Positions 9,449 through 17,123 of a stretch of DNA of 64,000 nucleotides are shown here, piece after piece; the first letter of the stretch is position 1, and each line of letters begins with the position of its first letter. The translations under genes and the position numbers were made by a program. The notes under the pieces are model-generated. The model was not told the DNA's origin, searched no databases, and saw nothing but the letters and a program-made list of their open reading frames with translations. The stretch comes from Geodermatophilaceae bacterium URHB0062 (GTDB lineage Bacteria > Actinomycetota > Actinomycetes > Mycobacteriales > Geodermatophilaceae): the NCBI GenBank assembly GCA_000620185.1, contig KK211086.1:841331-905330 (forward strand). Reading direction: 5' to 3'.

Positions 9449-10906
9449 TCAGCCGGCCTGCGGCTTGTCGGCCTTCTTCGTCGGCAGGACGCGCACCAGT
9501 CGGCGGTTGGCGAACTCGAACATGCCGAGCTCGGAGAGCTCACGGCCGTAGCCGGACCGCTTCACGCCCCCGAACGGCAGCTCGGCCGAGGAACCGGTCG
9601 GCTGGTTGACGAAGACCATGCCGGCCTCGATGCGCTCGGCCACCGACTTCGCCCGGTCGACGTCGCTGGAGAAGACGGCGGCCCCGAGGCCGAACCGGCT
9701 GTTGTTCGCGAGCTCCACCGCCTCGTCCTCGTTCGAGACCTTGTAGACCACCGCGGCGGGGCCGAAGAGCTCCTCGTTGTACGCGCGCATCTCCGGGGTG
9801 ACGTCGGTGAGGATGGTCGGCTCGACGAAGGCGCCGGCGTGGTCGGGACGGCCGCCGCCGGTCACCACGGTGGCCCCCTTGTCGATCGCGTCCTGGATCT
9901 GAGCGTGCAGGTCCTTGGCCGCCTGCTCGCTCGACAGCGGCGCCAGCGACGTCGACGGGTCGCTCGGGTCGCCGGGGGAGAAGGTGGAGAACGCCTGCTT
10001 GAGACCCTCGACGAACGGCTCGTAGATGTCCTCGGGGACGATCAGCCGCTTGGCGGCGATGCAGGCCTGGCCGGTGTTCTGCATCCGGCCCATGGTGGCC
10101 GCCTTGACGGTGCGCCCGAGGTCGTCGGTGTCGAGCACGATGAACGGGTCGCTGCCGCCGAGCTCCAGCACCGACTTCTTCAGGTGCTTTCCGGCCAGCG
10201 AGGCGACGCTGCTGCCCGCCCGCTCGCTGCCGGTGAGGGTCACGCCCTCGACGTGCGGGTGCGCGATGACCTGCTCCACGTCGGGGATGGCGAGGAAGAC
10301 GTTGGTGTAGACGCCCTCGGGTACGCCGGCGTCGTGGAAGCACTTCTCGATGGCGAGCGCGGTCTGCGGGTTGAGCTCCGCGTGCTTGAGCAGGATCGCG
10401 TTGCCCAGCACCAGGTTCGGCCCGGCCACCCGGACGACCTGGTACAGCGGGTAGTTCCACGGCTCGATGGCCAGGATGACGCCGATCGGCTCGTTCTCGA
10501 CGACCGCCTCGCCCTTCATCACCTCGATCTGCCGCGGCTCGAGGAAGCGCGGGCCGTTCTTTGCGTAGTAATCGAGGATGCTGGCGGCCAGCTGCACCTC
10601 GCCGGCCGCCTCCTGGATGCGCTTGCCCATCTCGCGGGTGACCAGGGCGGCGAACTCGTCCTGGCGCTCGAGCATCAGCTCGGCGGCCCGACCGACGATC
10701 TGCGCGCGCTCCTCGACGGGCCTGCGCCGCCACTCCAGGAAGGCGGCATGCGCGCGCTCGACGACGCCGTCGATCTCGTTCGTCCCGAGGAAGGGGAACT
10801 CCTTCTCCGTCTCCCCGGTGTAGGGGTTGACCGTCGCGTACGGACGTCGGCCGGCGTCGCTGGCGGTCTTGGGCTGCTCGTTGCTGGGGGTCTGCGTCGC
10901 GGTCAC
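9449..10906 (-). CDS. Succinate-semialdehyde dehydrogenase (NAD(P)+), GabD1-like
   Basis: Aldehyde dehydrogenase superfamily, 485 residues. Motifs: [18 protein letters not shown] (the N of PWNYP is the oxyanion residue), [13 protein letters not shown] with the general-base Glu, [16 protein letters not shown] with the nucleophilic Cys, and [13 protein letters not shown]. The sequence style matches actinobacterial GabD1-type succinate-semialdehyde dehydrogenases that feed succinate to the TCA cycle. In this organism the Kgd enzyme (29.4-33.2 kb) would make succinate semialdehyde from 2-oxoglutarate, so the two could be consecutive steps, although they are 18 kb apart. Inserted between aroA and the SRAP gene relative to mycobacterial order. 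Confidence 0.85.
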   Translation of the reverse strand: MTATQTPSNEQPKTASDAGRRPYATVNPYTGETEKEFPFLGTNEIDGVVERAHAAFLEWRRRPVEERAQIVGRAAELMLERQDEFAALVTREMGKRIQEAAGEVQLAASILDYYAKNGPRFLEPRQIEVMKGEAVVENEPIGVILAIEPWNYPLYQVVRVAGPNLVLGNAILLKHAELNPQTALAIEKCFHDAGVPEGVYTNVFLAIPDVEQVIAHPHVEGVTLTGSERAGSSVASLAGKHLKKSVLELGGSDPFIVLDTDDLGRTVKAATMGRMQNTGQACIAAKRLIVPEDIYEPFVEGLKQAFSTFSPGDPSDPSTSLAPLSSEQAAKDLHAQIQDAIDKGATVVTGGGRPDHAGAFVEPTILTDVTPEMRAYNEELFGPAAVVYKVSNEDEAVELANNSRFGLGAAVFSSDVDRAKSVAERIEAGMVFVNQPTGSSAELPFGGVKRSGYGRELSELGMFEFANRRLVRVLPTKKADKPQAG

Positions 10907-11051
10907 GCCGGTGATCCTCGTCTCTCGATGACTCGTTCGTCGAACCCCTACCCCTGACCTGCACGCTCACGCACGCGGACGCGTTGTCGGCCCCCGCACC
11001 TAGAGTTCCGGGCAGGAAATCCTGAGGACGTCGGAACCGGGAGGATGCGCC

Positions 11052-11798
11052 ATGTGCGGTCGTTACGCCGCGAGCCGGCGGGCCGAGGACCTCGTGCTGG
11101 AGTTCGAGGCCGTCCGCGCGGAGGGGCAGCCCCCGCTGCCGGCCGACTACAACGTCGCCCCGACCAAGGACGTCTACGTCGTCCGGCACAAGAAGGAGCG
11201 CGACGCGGAGGGCGCGCCGACCGGCGGCGGGCACCGCGAGCTGCGCGCCGTCCGGTGGGGCCTCGTGCCGTCGTGGGCCAAGGACGTCTCGGTCGGCAAC
11301 CGCATGCTCAACGCCCGCGTCGAGTCGCTGACCGACAAGCCGGCGTTCAAGAAGGCGGCCGCCATGCGGCGCTGCCTGGTGCCGGCCGACGGCTGGTTCG
11401 AGTGGGCCAAGCGGCTGGACTCGCCCACCAAGCAGCCGTACTACGTCACGCCGGAGGACGGCTCGGTGCTCGCCTTCGCCGGCCTCTGGGAAGTCTGGGG
11501 CCGTGGCGACGACCGGCTCTACACCTGCACGATCGTCACGTCGCCCGCGGTCGGCGCGCTCACCGAGATCCACGAGCGCATGCCGCTGGTGCTGCCTCCC
11601 GACCGGTGGGCCGACTGGCTGGACCCGGAGAAGCAGGACGTCGGTGAGCTGATCACACGCACTCCGACGGAGCTCGTCGAGGCTCTCGAGCTCCGCCCCG
11701 TGGGCACCGCGGTGAACAACGTGGCGAACAACGGTCCCGAACTGCTGGCCCGCGCCGAGGCGGTCAGCGAGCCCGCCGACCAGCCCGCCCTGTTCTGA
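11052..11798 (+). CDS. SRAP domain protein (YedK/HMCES type)
   Basis: SOS-response-associated peptidase-like protein that forms a covalent, protective crosslink with abasic sites in single-stranded DNA. The invariant Cys2 is present (MCGRYA), followed by DYNVAPTKD with the conserved Asn, WFEWAK with the active-site Glu, and EIHERMPLVL with the active-site His. 248 residues is a normal length. Start ATG 11052 has GGGAGGA about 7 nt upstream; the family requires Met1-Cys2, so the start is secure. A TAGAGT -10-like hexamer at 11001-11006 is the only promoter hint. Same position relative to aroA as Rv3226c. Confidence 0.9.
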   Translation: MCGRYAASRRAEDLVLEFEAVRAEGQPPLPADYNVAPTKDVYVVRHKKERDAEGAPTGGGHRELRAVRWGLVPSWAKDVSVGNRMLNARVESLTDKPAFKKAAAMRRCLVPADGWFEWAKRLDSPTKQPYYVTPEDGSVLAFAGLWEVWGRGDDRLYTCTIVTSPAVGALTEIHERMPLVLPPDRWADWLDPEKQDVGELITRTPTELVEALELRPVGTAVNNVANNGPELLARAEAVSEPADQPALF

Positions 11799-11843
11799 CC
11801 TGCGCAGCCGGTACGGCCGAGGAGCTGCGAGACGCCCGAGGGG

Positions 11844-12020
11844 TCAGCCGGCCCCCGCACCGCCCATGACCCCGATGGTCCCGCTCCCGCCTCCGGGACG
11901 TTCCCTGCCGCAGACAGAGCAGGCCAGGTAGCGCTCTCCGTCGGGGGAACTGACCGTCCGCCAGTCATGCGACAGCCGGCTCCGGCACAGGATCTTCCGC
12001 AGGGTCGAAGGCATCGTCAT
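11844..12020 (-). CDS. Small hypothetical protein with one CxxC
   Basis: 58 residues beginning MTMPSTLRKILCRSRLSHDW, then ERYLACSVCGRERPGG and a Gly-rich tail. One CxxC and an upstream Cys-His pair hint at a small metal-binding knuckle, but no family can be named. The start ATG 12020 has a good GGAGGGG site 1-6 nt away, the main reason to call it a gene. Convergent with the SRAP gene, 45 nt between stops. Confidence 0.5.
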   Translation of the reverse strand: MTMPSTLRKILCRSRLSHDWRTVSSPDGERYLACSVCGRERPGGGSGTIGVMGGAGAG

Positions 12021-12112
12021 CCCCTCCAGAGGGGCGCTTCTCCGCTCGCGCTGTCGAACCGCGGAGCACAGGGTCCTCCGCCTGGGCGGCGGCGGGAAGG
12101 CAGCCGGGTGCG

Positions 12113-12835
12113 CTACCGGAGCGCCAGCACGCAGAACTCGTTCCCGTCGGGATCGGCCAGCGCCACCGAGCCGGCGTCTCCGTGTCCGCCGTCGATGCGC
12201 GTCGCCCCGAGGGAGAGGAGTCGGTCGACCTCCGCCCGCGGATCCCCGCTCTCGGGCGGAGCGAGGTCGAGGTGCAGCCGGTTCCTGCCCCTCTTCGGGT
12301 TCACCGGCGGACCGCCCCAGGTGACCTTCGGACCGCCGTGCGGCGAGCGGATCGCGGTCTCCTGGTCCTGATCCCAGACCAGCGGCCAGCCCAGCGCCTC
12401 GCTCCAGAAGTGCCCGACCGCCCGCGAACCGTCGCACGACAGCGCCCCGATGAAGCCGCAGTCGGCGAGGAACTGGTTACCGGGCTCGATGACGCAGAAC
12501 TCGTTGCCCTCGGGATCGGCGAGGACCACGTGGCCCTCCTCCGGGCGCTGGCCGACGTCGATGTGCCGGGCGCCGAGTTCCAGCGACCTCGCCACCGTCT
12601 CCTGCTGGTCCTCGAGGGACGAGCTGGTCAGGTCGAAGTGGATGCGGTTCGCGCCGATCTTCGGCTCCGTGGTCGCGGAGAACCGGAGGCGGAAGCCGGT
12701 GTCGTCGCTCGGCACCAGCTCGCTGCGACCGCGCGCATCGTCGGCCGCCTCCCAGCCCAGGACGCCGGCCCAGAAGCGCGCCAGCCGCACGGGATCGTTC
12801 GCAGCGAGGACGAGAGCGTCGAGGCGACAGGGCAC
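12113..12835 (-). CDS. Two-domain VOC (glyoxalase/bleomycin-resistance) protein
   Basis: 240 residues forming two tandem VOC modules. Module 1 (about 1-118): DALVLAANDPVRLARFWAGVLGW, NRIHFDL, VLADPEGNEFCVIEPG. Module 2 (about 119-240): FWSEALGWPLVWDQDQETAIR, NRLHLDLAPP, VALADPDGNEFCVL. The paired GNEFCV strands each place a metal-ligand Glu, so both halves may be functional. This architecture is common in actinobacteria, with unknown substrates. GTG 12835 is taken as start; GTG 12844 would add three residues. Confidence 0.78.
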   Translation of the reverse strand: MPCRLDALVLAANDPVRLARFWAGVLGWEAADDARGRSELVPSDDTGFRLRFSATTEPKIGANRIHFDLTSSSLEDQQETVARSLELGARHIDVGQRPEEGHVVLADPEGNEFCVIEPGNQFLADCGFIGALSCDGSRAVGHFWSEALGWPLVWDQDQETAIRSPHGGPKVTWGGPPVNPKRGRNRLHLDLAPPESGDPRAEVDRLLSLGATRIDGGHGDAGSVALADPDGNEFCVLALR

Positions 12836-12906
12836 GTGCCGCACGCTAGGGAGCCCCGAACCACACCGCAACGCAGTTGTTCCAGGGCGCGGCGGACGTC
12901 GACGAC

Positions 12907-13107
12907 CTAGCGCTGCTGCCTGCGGGCGATGACGACGAGGACCACCAGGACCAGCACCAGCGGCGCCCAGGACGGCAGACCGAACGGCCCCAGCACGAGT
13001 CCGGCGACGAACAGCACGAGCTGGAACGCAAGCCAGAAGCCGACGAACATGAGCACGTAGAACAGCCATGGCCGCTCGAACTGCAAACGGCGCAGGTACT
13101 CGATCAT
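12907..13107 (-). CDS. Small membrane protein, two helices
   Basis: 66 residues: a short amphipathic N-terminus MIEYLRRLQFERPW, helix 1 LFYVLMFVGFWLAFQLVLFV, a Gly/Pro turn, helix 2 WAPLVLVLVVLVVIA, and the basic tail RRQQR. A GAGGGGG-like site precedes ATG 13107. No recognised family. It lies between the VOC gene and ybaK on the same strand. Confidence 0.6.
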   Translation of the reverse strand: MIEYLRRLQFERPWLFYVLMFVGFWLAFQLVLFVAGLVLGPFGLPSWAPLVLVLVVLVVIARRQQR

Positions 13108-13164
13108 CGCCCCCTCCTCGGTTTCGGCTCAGACGGTATCGGCAGGGTACGTCCGCAGCTGAAG

Positions 13165-13638
13165 TCAGCGGCCGATGGCGGCTGTCCGCGCGCGGGTCAG
13201 GCGCACCAGGTCGGCCGGTGACAGCTCGACCTGCAGGCCCCGCTTGCCGGCGCTCACCAGGACGGTGGCGAAGCCGAGTGCGGAGTCGTCCACGACCGTC
13301 GGCAGCGCCTTCTTCTGGCCCAGCGGGCTGATGCCGCCGAGCACGTAGCCCGTCGTCCTCTCGGCGTCGGCGGGGTCGGCCATCGCCGCCTTGCGACCGC
13401 CGGCCGCCGCCGCGAGCGCCTTGAGGTCCAGGGCGCCGCTGACCGGCACGACCGCCACCGTCAGGACGCCGTCCACGCGGGCCACCAGGGTCTTGAAGAC
13501 CTGCCGCGGGTCTGCGCCGAGCGCCGCCACCGCGGCCTCCCCGTGCCCCTGCTCGGACGGGTGCTCCGGGTCGTAGGGGTGCAGCGAGTACGCCACGCCC
13601 GCCTTGTCGAGGGCCCGCACCGCGGGAGTCGCCGCCAC
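13165..13638 (-). CDS. ybaK: Cys-tRNA(Pro)/Cys-tRNA(Cys) deacylase YbaK
   Basis: Hydrolyses mischarged Cys-tRNA(Pro). About 157 residues of the YbaK/EbsC fold: [11 protein letters not shown] with the catalytic-loop Lys, [53 protein letters not shown] (the GGISPxG motif) and [15 protein letters not shown]. Start chosen at GTG 13638, where family homology begins ([14 protein letters not shown]); ATG 13680 would add 14 arginine/proline-rich residues. Divergent from the sigma-factor operon. Confidence 0.85.
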   Translation of the reverse strand: MAATPAVRALDKAGVAYSLHPYDPEHPSEQGHGEAAVAALGADPRQVFKTLVARVDGVLTVAVVPVSGALDLKALAAAAGGRKAAMADPADAERTTGYVLGGISPLGQKKALPTVVDDSALGFATVLVSAGKRGLQVELSPADLVRLTRARTAAIGR

Positions 13639-13681
13639 GCCGCGGGAGCGTAGCGGCGGTGTCGGCCGCCACCGCGGCACC

Positions 13682-13710
13682 GGGAATGCCCGCCGTCCCC
13701 CGTGCCGTTG
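13682..13710 (+). promoter_or_regulatory. Candidate sigma-R/sigma-H promoter of the sigma-factor operon
   Basis: GGGAAT at 13682-13687 and CCGTTG ending at 13710 leave 19 nt between GGAAT and GTT. This is close to the GGAAT-N18-GTT type consensus of sigma-R/sigma-H regulators. It lies about 140 nt before the GTG of the sigma gene and suggests autoregulation, which is known for sigma-R and sigma-H. Seen only by eye. Confidence 0.5.
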
Positions 13711-13847
13711 GACCGCCCGTGAGCAGCACCGTCTCGAGCACCCGTCCCAGGGTCGCGCACCGGCGGCCCCCGGGCCGCCCCGATGCCGCGCGGCTAGGAT
13801 CGACCGACGTGGTGCCCCGCACCCGGGGGCCCCAGAGAGGACGGTCG

Positions 13848-14528
13848 GTGCCCGAGCAGACCGAGGACCAGACGCCCGATTCCGGACCCGTGGAGGTTCC
13901 CGAGGCCCGCGAGGGTGGTAGCCGGACCGAGGTGGCCGAGTCCCGTGCGGAGCGCGATGCCCGCTTCGAGCGCGACGCCCTCCCGTTCCTCGACCAGCTC
14001 TATCCCGCCGCGCTGCGGATGACCCGCAACCCCGCGGACGCCGAGGACCTCGTCCAGGAGACCTTCGTGAAGGCGTACTCGGCCTTCCACCAGTTCGCCG
14101 AGGGCACCAACCTCAAGGCGTGGCTGTACCGGATCCTGACGAACACCTACATCAACAGCTACCGCAAGAAGCAGCGGCAGCCGCAGCAGTACCCGACCGA
14201 GCAGGTGCAGGACTGGCAGCTCTACGCCGCCGAGGAGCACACCTCCAGCGGCCTGCGGTCGGCCGAGATCGAGGCGCTGGACCACCTGCCGGACTCCGAC
14301 ATCAAGGAGGCCCTGCAGCAGCTGCCCGAGGACTTCCGGCTGGCCGTCTACCTCGCCGACGTCGAGGGCTTCGCCTACAAGGAGATCGCCGAGATCATGG
14401 GCACCCCCATCGGCACGGTGATGTCCCGGCTGCACCGCGGCCGGCGGGGTCTGCAGAAGCTGCTGGCCGACTATGCCCGTGAGCGCGGCTTCGTCCGCGC
14501 CGGAGCCGGTGAGGAGGCGAGCCACTGA
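13848..14528 (+). CDS. sigH: ECF sigma factor of the sigma-R/SigH (RpoE-like) type
   Basis: Alternative sigma factor for thiol-oxidative and heat stress. After a disordered, acidic N-terminus of about 45 residues, region 2 is [34 protein letters not shown] with [21 protein letters not shown], and region 4 is [21 protein letters not shown] then [27 protein letters not shown]. This wording is diagnostic for SigR/SigH. GTG 13848 has AGAGAGG about 8 nt upstream. Its TGA overlaps the ATG of the anti-sigma gene, so the pair is coupled. Same neighbourhood as Rv3223c. Confidence 0.92.
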   Translation: MPEQTEDQTPDSGPVEVPEAREGGSRTEVAESRAERDARFERDALPFLDQLYPAALRMTRNPADAEDLVQETFVKAYSAFHQFAEGTNLKAWLYRILTNTYINSYRKKQRQPQQYPTEQVQDWQLYAAEEHTSSGLRSAEIEALDHLPDSDIKEALQQLPEDFRLAVYLADVEGFAYKEIAEIMGTPIGTVMSRLHRGRRGLQKLLADYARERGFVRAGAGEEASH

Positions 14529-14878
14529 TGGTCGACGACGCCCCGCAGGCCGGCGAGCCGATCGAGATCAACTCGTGCGACGACGTCCTCTCGCACGTCT
14601 TCGAGTTCCTCGACCACGAGACCGACGACGCCCGCCGCGCCGTCATCGCCGAGCACCTCGAGGACTGCTCCTCCTGTCTGCGCGAGTTCGGCATCGAGCA
14701 GGAGTTCAAGGCCCTGGTCCGCCGGCGCTGCGGCGGCGACAAGCCGCCCACGGGCCTTCGCGAGCGGATCAAGCTGCAGCTGACCACCGTCTCCTTCGAG
14801 GAGGACGGCACGCAGATCAGCGTCGAGAAGATCTCCACCGAGATTCTCACCGGAACGGACGAGCGCCCCACCTCGTGA
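14528..14878 (+). CDS. rsrA: Zinc-containing anti-sigma factor RsrA/RshA type
   Basis: Redox-sensing antagonist of the preceding sigma factor. In 116 residues the ZAS ligands are all present: C17 (NSCDD), H43, C47 and C50 in AEHLEDCSSC, the HxxxCxxC motif. Oxidation of these cysteines in the known homologues releases zinc and the sigma factor. The C-terminal tail (about 66-116) is hydrophilic. TGATG overlap with the sigma gene. The coding end forms the left arm of a perfect hairpin, so termination probably occurs right at this gene. Confidence 0.92.
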   Translation: MVDDAPQAGEPIEINSCDDVLSHVFEFLDHETDDARRAVIAEHLEDCSSCLREFGIEQEFKALVRRRCGGDKPPTGLRERIKLQLTTVSFEEDGTQISVEKISTEILTGTDERPTS

Positions 14879-14895
14879 GCGGAGATGGGGCGCTC
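14861..14895. terminator. Hairpin between rsrA and bL37, overlapping the rsrA stop
   Basis: GAGCGCCCCA at 14861-14870 is perfectly complementary to TGGGGCGCTC at 14886-14895, with a 15-nt loop containing the rsrA TGA. Convergent genes on either side make a bidirectional terminator plausible. There is no U-tract, as is common in actinobacteria. Confidence 0.55.
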
Positions 14896-14906
14896 GCCCG
14901 CGCTTC

Positions 14907-14981
14907 TCAGGCGTTGGGGCGCTTGCCGTGGTTGGCGCCGTTCTTCTTGCGGGAGCGCCGCTTGCGTCCACGCTTGGACAT
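14907..14981 (-). CDS. 50S ribosomal protein bL37 (AURKAIP1/COX24-like)
   Basis: A 24-residue, strongly basic protein: MSKRGRKRRSRKKNGANH, then GKRPNA. This is the complete length and sequence pattern of the actinobacterial ribosomal protein bL37, which binds 23S rRNA on the large subunit. GAGAGGAGGG lies about 5 nt before ATG 14981. It is convergent with the sigma/anti-sigma pair, a position this tiny gene commonly holds. Confidence 0.88.
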   Translation of the reverse strand: MSKRGRKRRSRKKNGANHGKRPNA

Positions 14982-15155
14982 CGCTGCCCTCCTCTCGCGG
15001 TGCCGGTGGGCCGATCGGCCCCTCACTCTTCCGGGCCGGGCAGGGGCCGCACGGGACGTGCGCGGCGTCGCCGGACCGACCAAGCTGACCCGGTAAGCCT
15101 CTCACGGGGACGCCCGGCACTGTCGCCGGGCGGGGGAGTGCAGGAGGAGACATTC

Positions 15156-16214
15156 GTGCCACTGGGGATCGAGAGCGTGCTCGTCGCGGGCAGGGGACCG
15201 GCTGCCTGCTCGGTGATCCGCTCGTGCGCCCGGCTGGGCCTCAAGTCCGTGGCGGTCCACTCGGAGGCCGAGCGCGGGGCGCGGCACGTCCGCATGGCCG
15301 ACGAGGCGGTGCTGCTCGGTCCGGCACCGGCCGCTGAGTCCTACCTCGCGGTCGACCGCATCGTGGAGGCCGCGCAACGCAGCGGCGTCGGCGCCGTCCT
15401 GCCCGTGCCTCCCGCTCTGGCGGGCAACGCCCGCCTGGCGGCCGCGGTGACCGCGGCCGGCGTGCGCTGGGTCGGTCCGGAGGCCGAGGTGCTGGAGCGA
15501 CTCGGTGGGGACGGCGTGGAGCCGGCGAGCGAGCGCGGCTTTCTCGCCTGGGTCACCGCCGAGGGACTGCGCTTCGCCACGCCCGTCAGCCGGGACCGCG
15601 CCGCGGGCATCGCCCGGGTGTCGTGGACGCCGGAGTCGTGGGCCACCGGTACCCCCGCCGACCTCCCTCCTGCCGCGCACCGGCTGGGCGACATCGGCTG
15701 GCGGGGCCTGGTCACCGTGGGGATCTCACCGGACGGCGAGCTGGGGGAGGTCGCCGCAGGCTTCTCCCTGGACATGGCGGTGCTCGAACGGGCCCATGGG
15801 GTCGACGCGGTGGAGCTCGCCCTCCGCAGCTCCGGGGCACCCGGCGACCCCGCGCCGGCGTCGAGCGGTCCGCGGGCGGCCGTCGCCGTCCAACTGCGCT
15901 CGACGCTGCCACCGGGGACGGCGGGCAGGGTCACCGGCCGGCTGCCCGGCGACCGGTCCTGGTCGAGGACCCGCGCCGCGGCGGATTCCGGGGTGGTCGC
16001 CGTCAGCGGGTACGACCCGGGCGACCGCCTGGACGGCTGGTACGACGCCCTGCTGGCCACGGTCAGCGTGGCTGCCCCCGACACTGCCACGGCCGCCCGG
16101 ACCGCCGCTGACGTGCTGGCCGACCTGCCGCCGGCCGGCGTGCCGCACGACGGCGCCGAGGTGTGCGCCGTTCTCGACCGGCTGGCGACCGGCCGCCCCG
16201 TGTCCGCCGCCTGA
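15156..16214 (+). CDS. Degenerate biotin-carboxylase-like protein (pseudoenzyme)
   Basis: 352 residues aligning by eye to both ends of acyl-CoA carboxylase alpha chains. Residues about 1-110 are the biotin-carboxylase N-domain (SVLVAGRGPAACSVIRSCARLG, HVRMADEAVLLG, AVLPVPPALAGNARLA). Residues about 265-350 resemble the C-domain (GRVTGRLPG, GYDPGDRLDGWYDALLATV, ADVLADLPPAGVPH). In between, the ATP-grasp domain is much shortened: no glycine-rich ATP loop, and no recognisable catalytic Lys, Glu-x-Asn or Arg motif. It cannot be a normal carboxylase. AGGAGGAG precedes GTG 15156; a GCCCGGC/GCCGGGC hairpin sits at 15112-15131. The biotin-carrier gene follows 62 nt later. Confidence 0.65.
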   Translation: MPLGIESVLVAGRGPAACSVIRSCARLGLKSVAVHSEAERGARHVRMADEAVLLGPAPAAESYLAVDRIVEAAQRSGVGAVLPVPPALAGNARLAAAVTAAGVRWVGPEAEVLERLGGDGVEPASERGFLAWVTAEGLRFATPVSRDRAAGIARVSWTPESWATGTPADLPPAAHRLGDIGWRGLVTVGISPDGELGEVAAGFSLDMAVLERAHGVDAVELALRSSGAPGDPAPASSGPRAAVAVQLRSTLPPGTAGRVTGRLPGDRSWSRTRAAADSGVVAVSGYDPGDRLDGWYDALLATVSVAAPDTATAARTAADVLADLPPAGVPHDGAEVCAVLDRLATGRPVSAA

Positions 16215-16276
16215 CCCCCGCCGGTCGTGCTTGGATGAACGCCGCTCTGCTCGGTGCGGTGTCAGGAGGAGTTCCG

Positions 16277-16495
16277 GTGGCGGTCGAGGAGATCCACGCG
16301 GAGATGGTGTCCAGCGTGTGGAAGGTCCTCGTCGAGCCGGGCGCGCGAGTGGCCGCGGGCGACACCCTGGTCATCCTCGAGTCGATGAAGATGGAGATCC
16401 CGGTCCTCACGGAGCGGGAGGGCACCGTGCAGCAGCTGTACGTGGTCGAGGGCGAGGTGCTCCAGGAGGGGGACCTGATCGCCACGGTGGCTTGA
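16277..16495 (+). CDS. Single-domain biotin carrier protein (TB7.3-like)
   Basis: 72 residues comprising just the biotinyl/lipoyl attachment domain, with the biotinylation motif ESMKMEIP (Lys about 40) framed by the two half-repeats VEPGARVAAGDTLVILES and VVEGEVLQEGDLIATVA. It corresponds to M. tuberculosis TB7.3 (Rv3221c), which sits in the same place between the sigH/rshA pair and the PdtaS kinase. GTG 16277 has AGGAGGA 6 nt upstream. Its carboxylase partner is unknown; the adjacent biotin-carboxylase-like protein lacks catalytic parts. Its TGA is the first base pairs of a repeated hairpin element. Confidence 0.9.
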   Translation: MAVEEIHAEMVSSVWKVLVEPGARVAAGDTLVILESMKMEIPVLTEREGTVQQLYVVEGEVLQEGDLIATVA

Positions 16496-16552
16496 GGCCC
16501 CGTCCGGAGGCTCGTCCCGAGCCTGCGAGGGATGAGGGGGACGGGGTCCTTA
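16494..16552 (-). repeat. Dispersed 3'-end hairpin repeat, copy A
   Basis: Read on the minus strand it begins at the GNAT stop codon: TAAGGACCCCGTCC, a centre with CCTCATCCCTCGCA and the hairpin GGCTCG-GGA-CGAGCC, then GGACGGGGCC. The outer arms pair with one bulged A. Two further copies lie at 27875-27936 and 29122-29182, each directly behind a minus-strand stop codon. Likely acts as a terminator or other RNA element between convergent genes. Confidence 0.65.
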
Positions 16553-17068
16553 CCAGAGGTCGCGCGCGTACACCAGCAGGTCGATGTCGGGCACCGGCTT
16601 CCAGTCCCGCTCGGGCAGTCGGACGAACCCGAGCCGCTGGTAGAGCCGCTGCGCGGCGGTCATCCGGGAGCCGGTCGAGATGACGACGCGGCGCTTGCCG
16701 GCCGCTCGCGCCCGGTCGAGGCAGGCGGTGACCAGCAGCCGGCCGATGCCGCGACCCTGCGCCGAGGGATCCACGACGAGCATGCGGAACCCGGCCTCGT
16801 CGTCGGACTCGGTGACCTCCGCGAAGTGACCGTCCAGCGCCATCGCCACACTGCCGACGACGACCCCCGACCCGTCCCGGACCACCAGCAACTCGGAGTG
16901 GGCCGCCCGGCCGCGCACGTCGGCGAGCTCGGACGCGTACCCCTCCGACGCGAGGTTGCCCTCGACGTACACGCCCACGGTCAGCTCAGCGATCCGCTCG
17001 AAGTCCTCCGGCCGGGCCGGCTCCACGGACAGGGTGAGTTGTGAGGCGGGATACGAGGCGTCGACCAC
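16550..17068 (-). CDS. GNAT family N-acetyltransferase
   Basis: 172-residue single-domain acetyltransferase. LSVEPARPEDFERIAELTVGVY starts the fold, then GSVAMALDGHFAEV (strand 4), FRMLVVDPSAQGRGIGRLLVTACLDRA (acetyl-CoA motif A, QGRGIG) and TAAQRLYQRLGFVRLPERDW (motif B). The acceptor substrate cannot be predicted. It is convergent with the biotin-carrier gene and divergent from pdtaS. Its TAA is the first codon of repeat copy A. Confidence 0.8.
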   Translation of the reverse strand: MVDASYPASQLTLSVEPARPEDFERIAELTVGVYVEGNLASEGYASELADVRGRAAHSELLVVRDGSGVVVGSVAMALDGHFAEVTESDDEAGFRMLVVDPSAQGRGIGRLLVTACLDRARAAGKRRVVISTGSRMTAAQRLYQRLGFVRLPERDWKPVPDIDLLVYARDLW

Positions 17069-17123
17069 CCGGAAAGCCTAGGCGGCGGCCCGTGCGCGGC
17101 CCGCTCGATACCCTCGGGTCACG

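Noticed and set aside
8126-10957. 943-codon plus-strand frame opposite aroA and the aldehyde dehydrogenase
   Set aside because: Antisense shadow; no ribosome site and no conserved segment.
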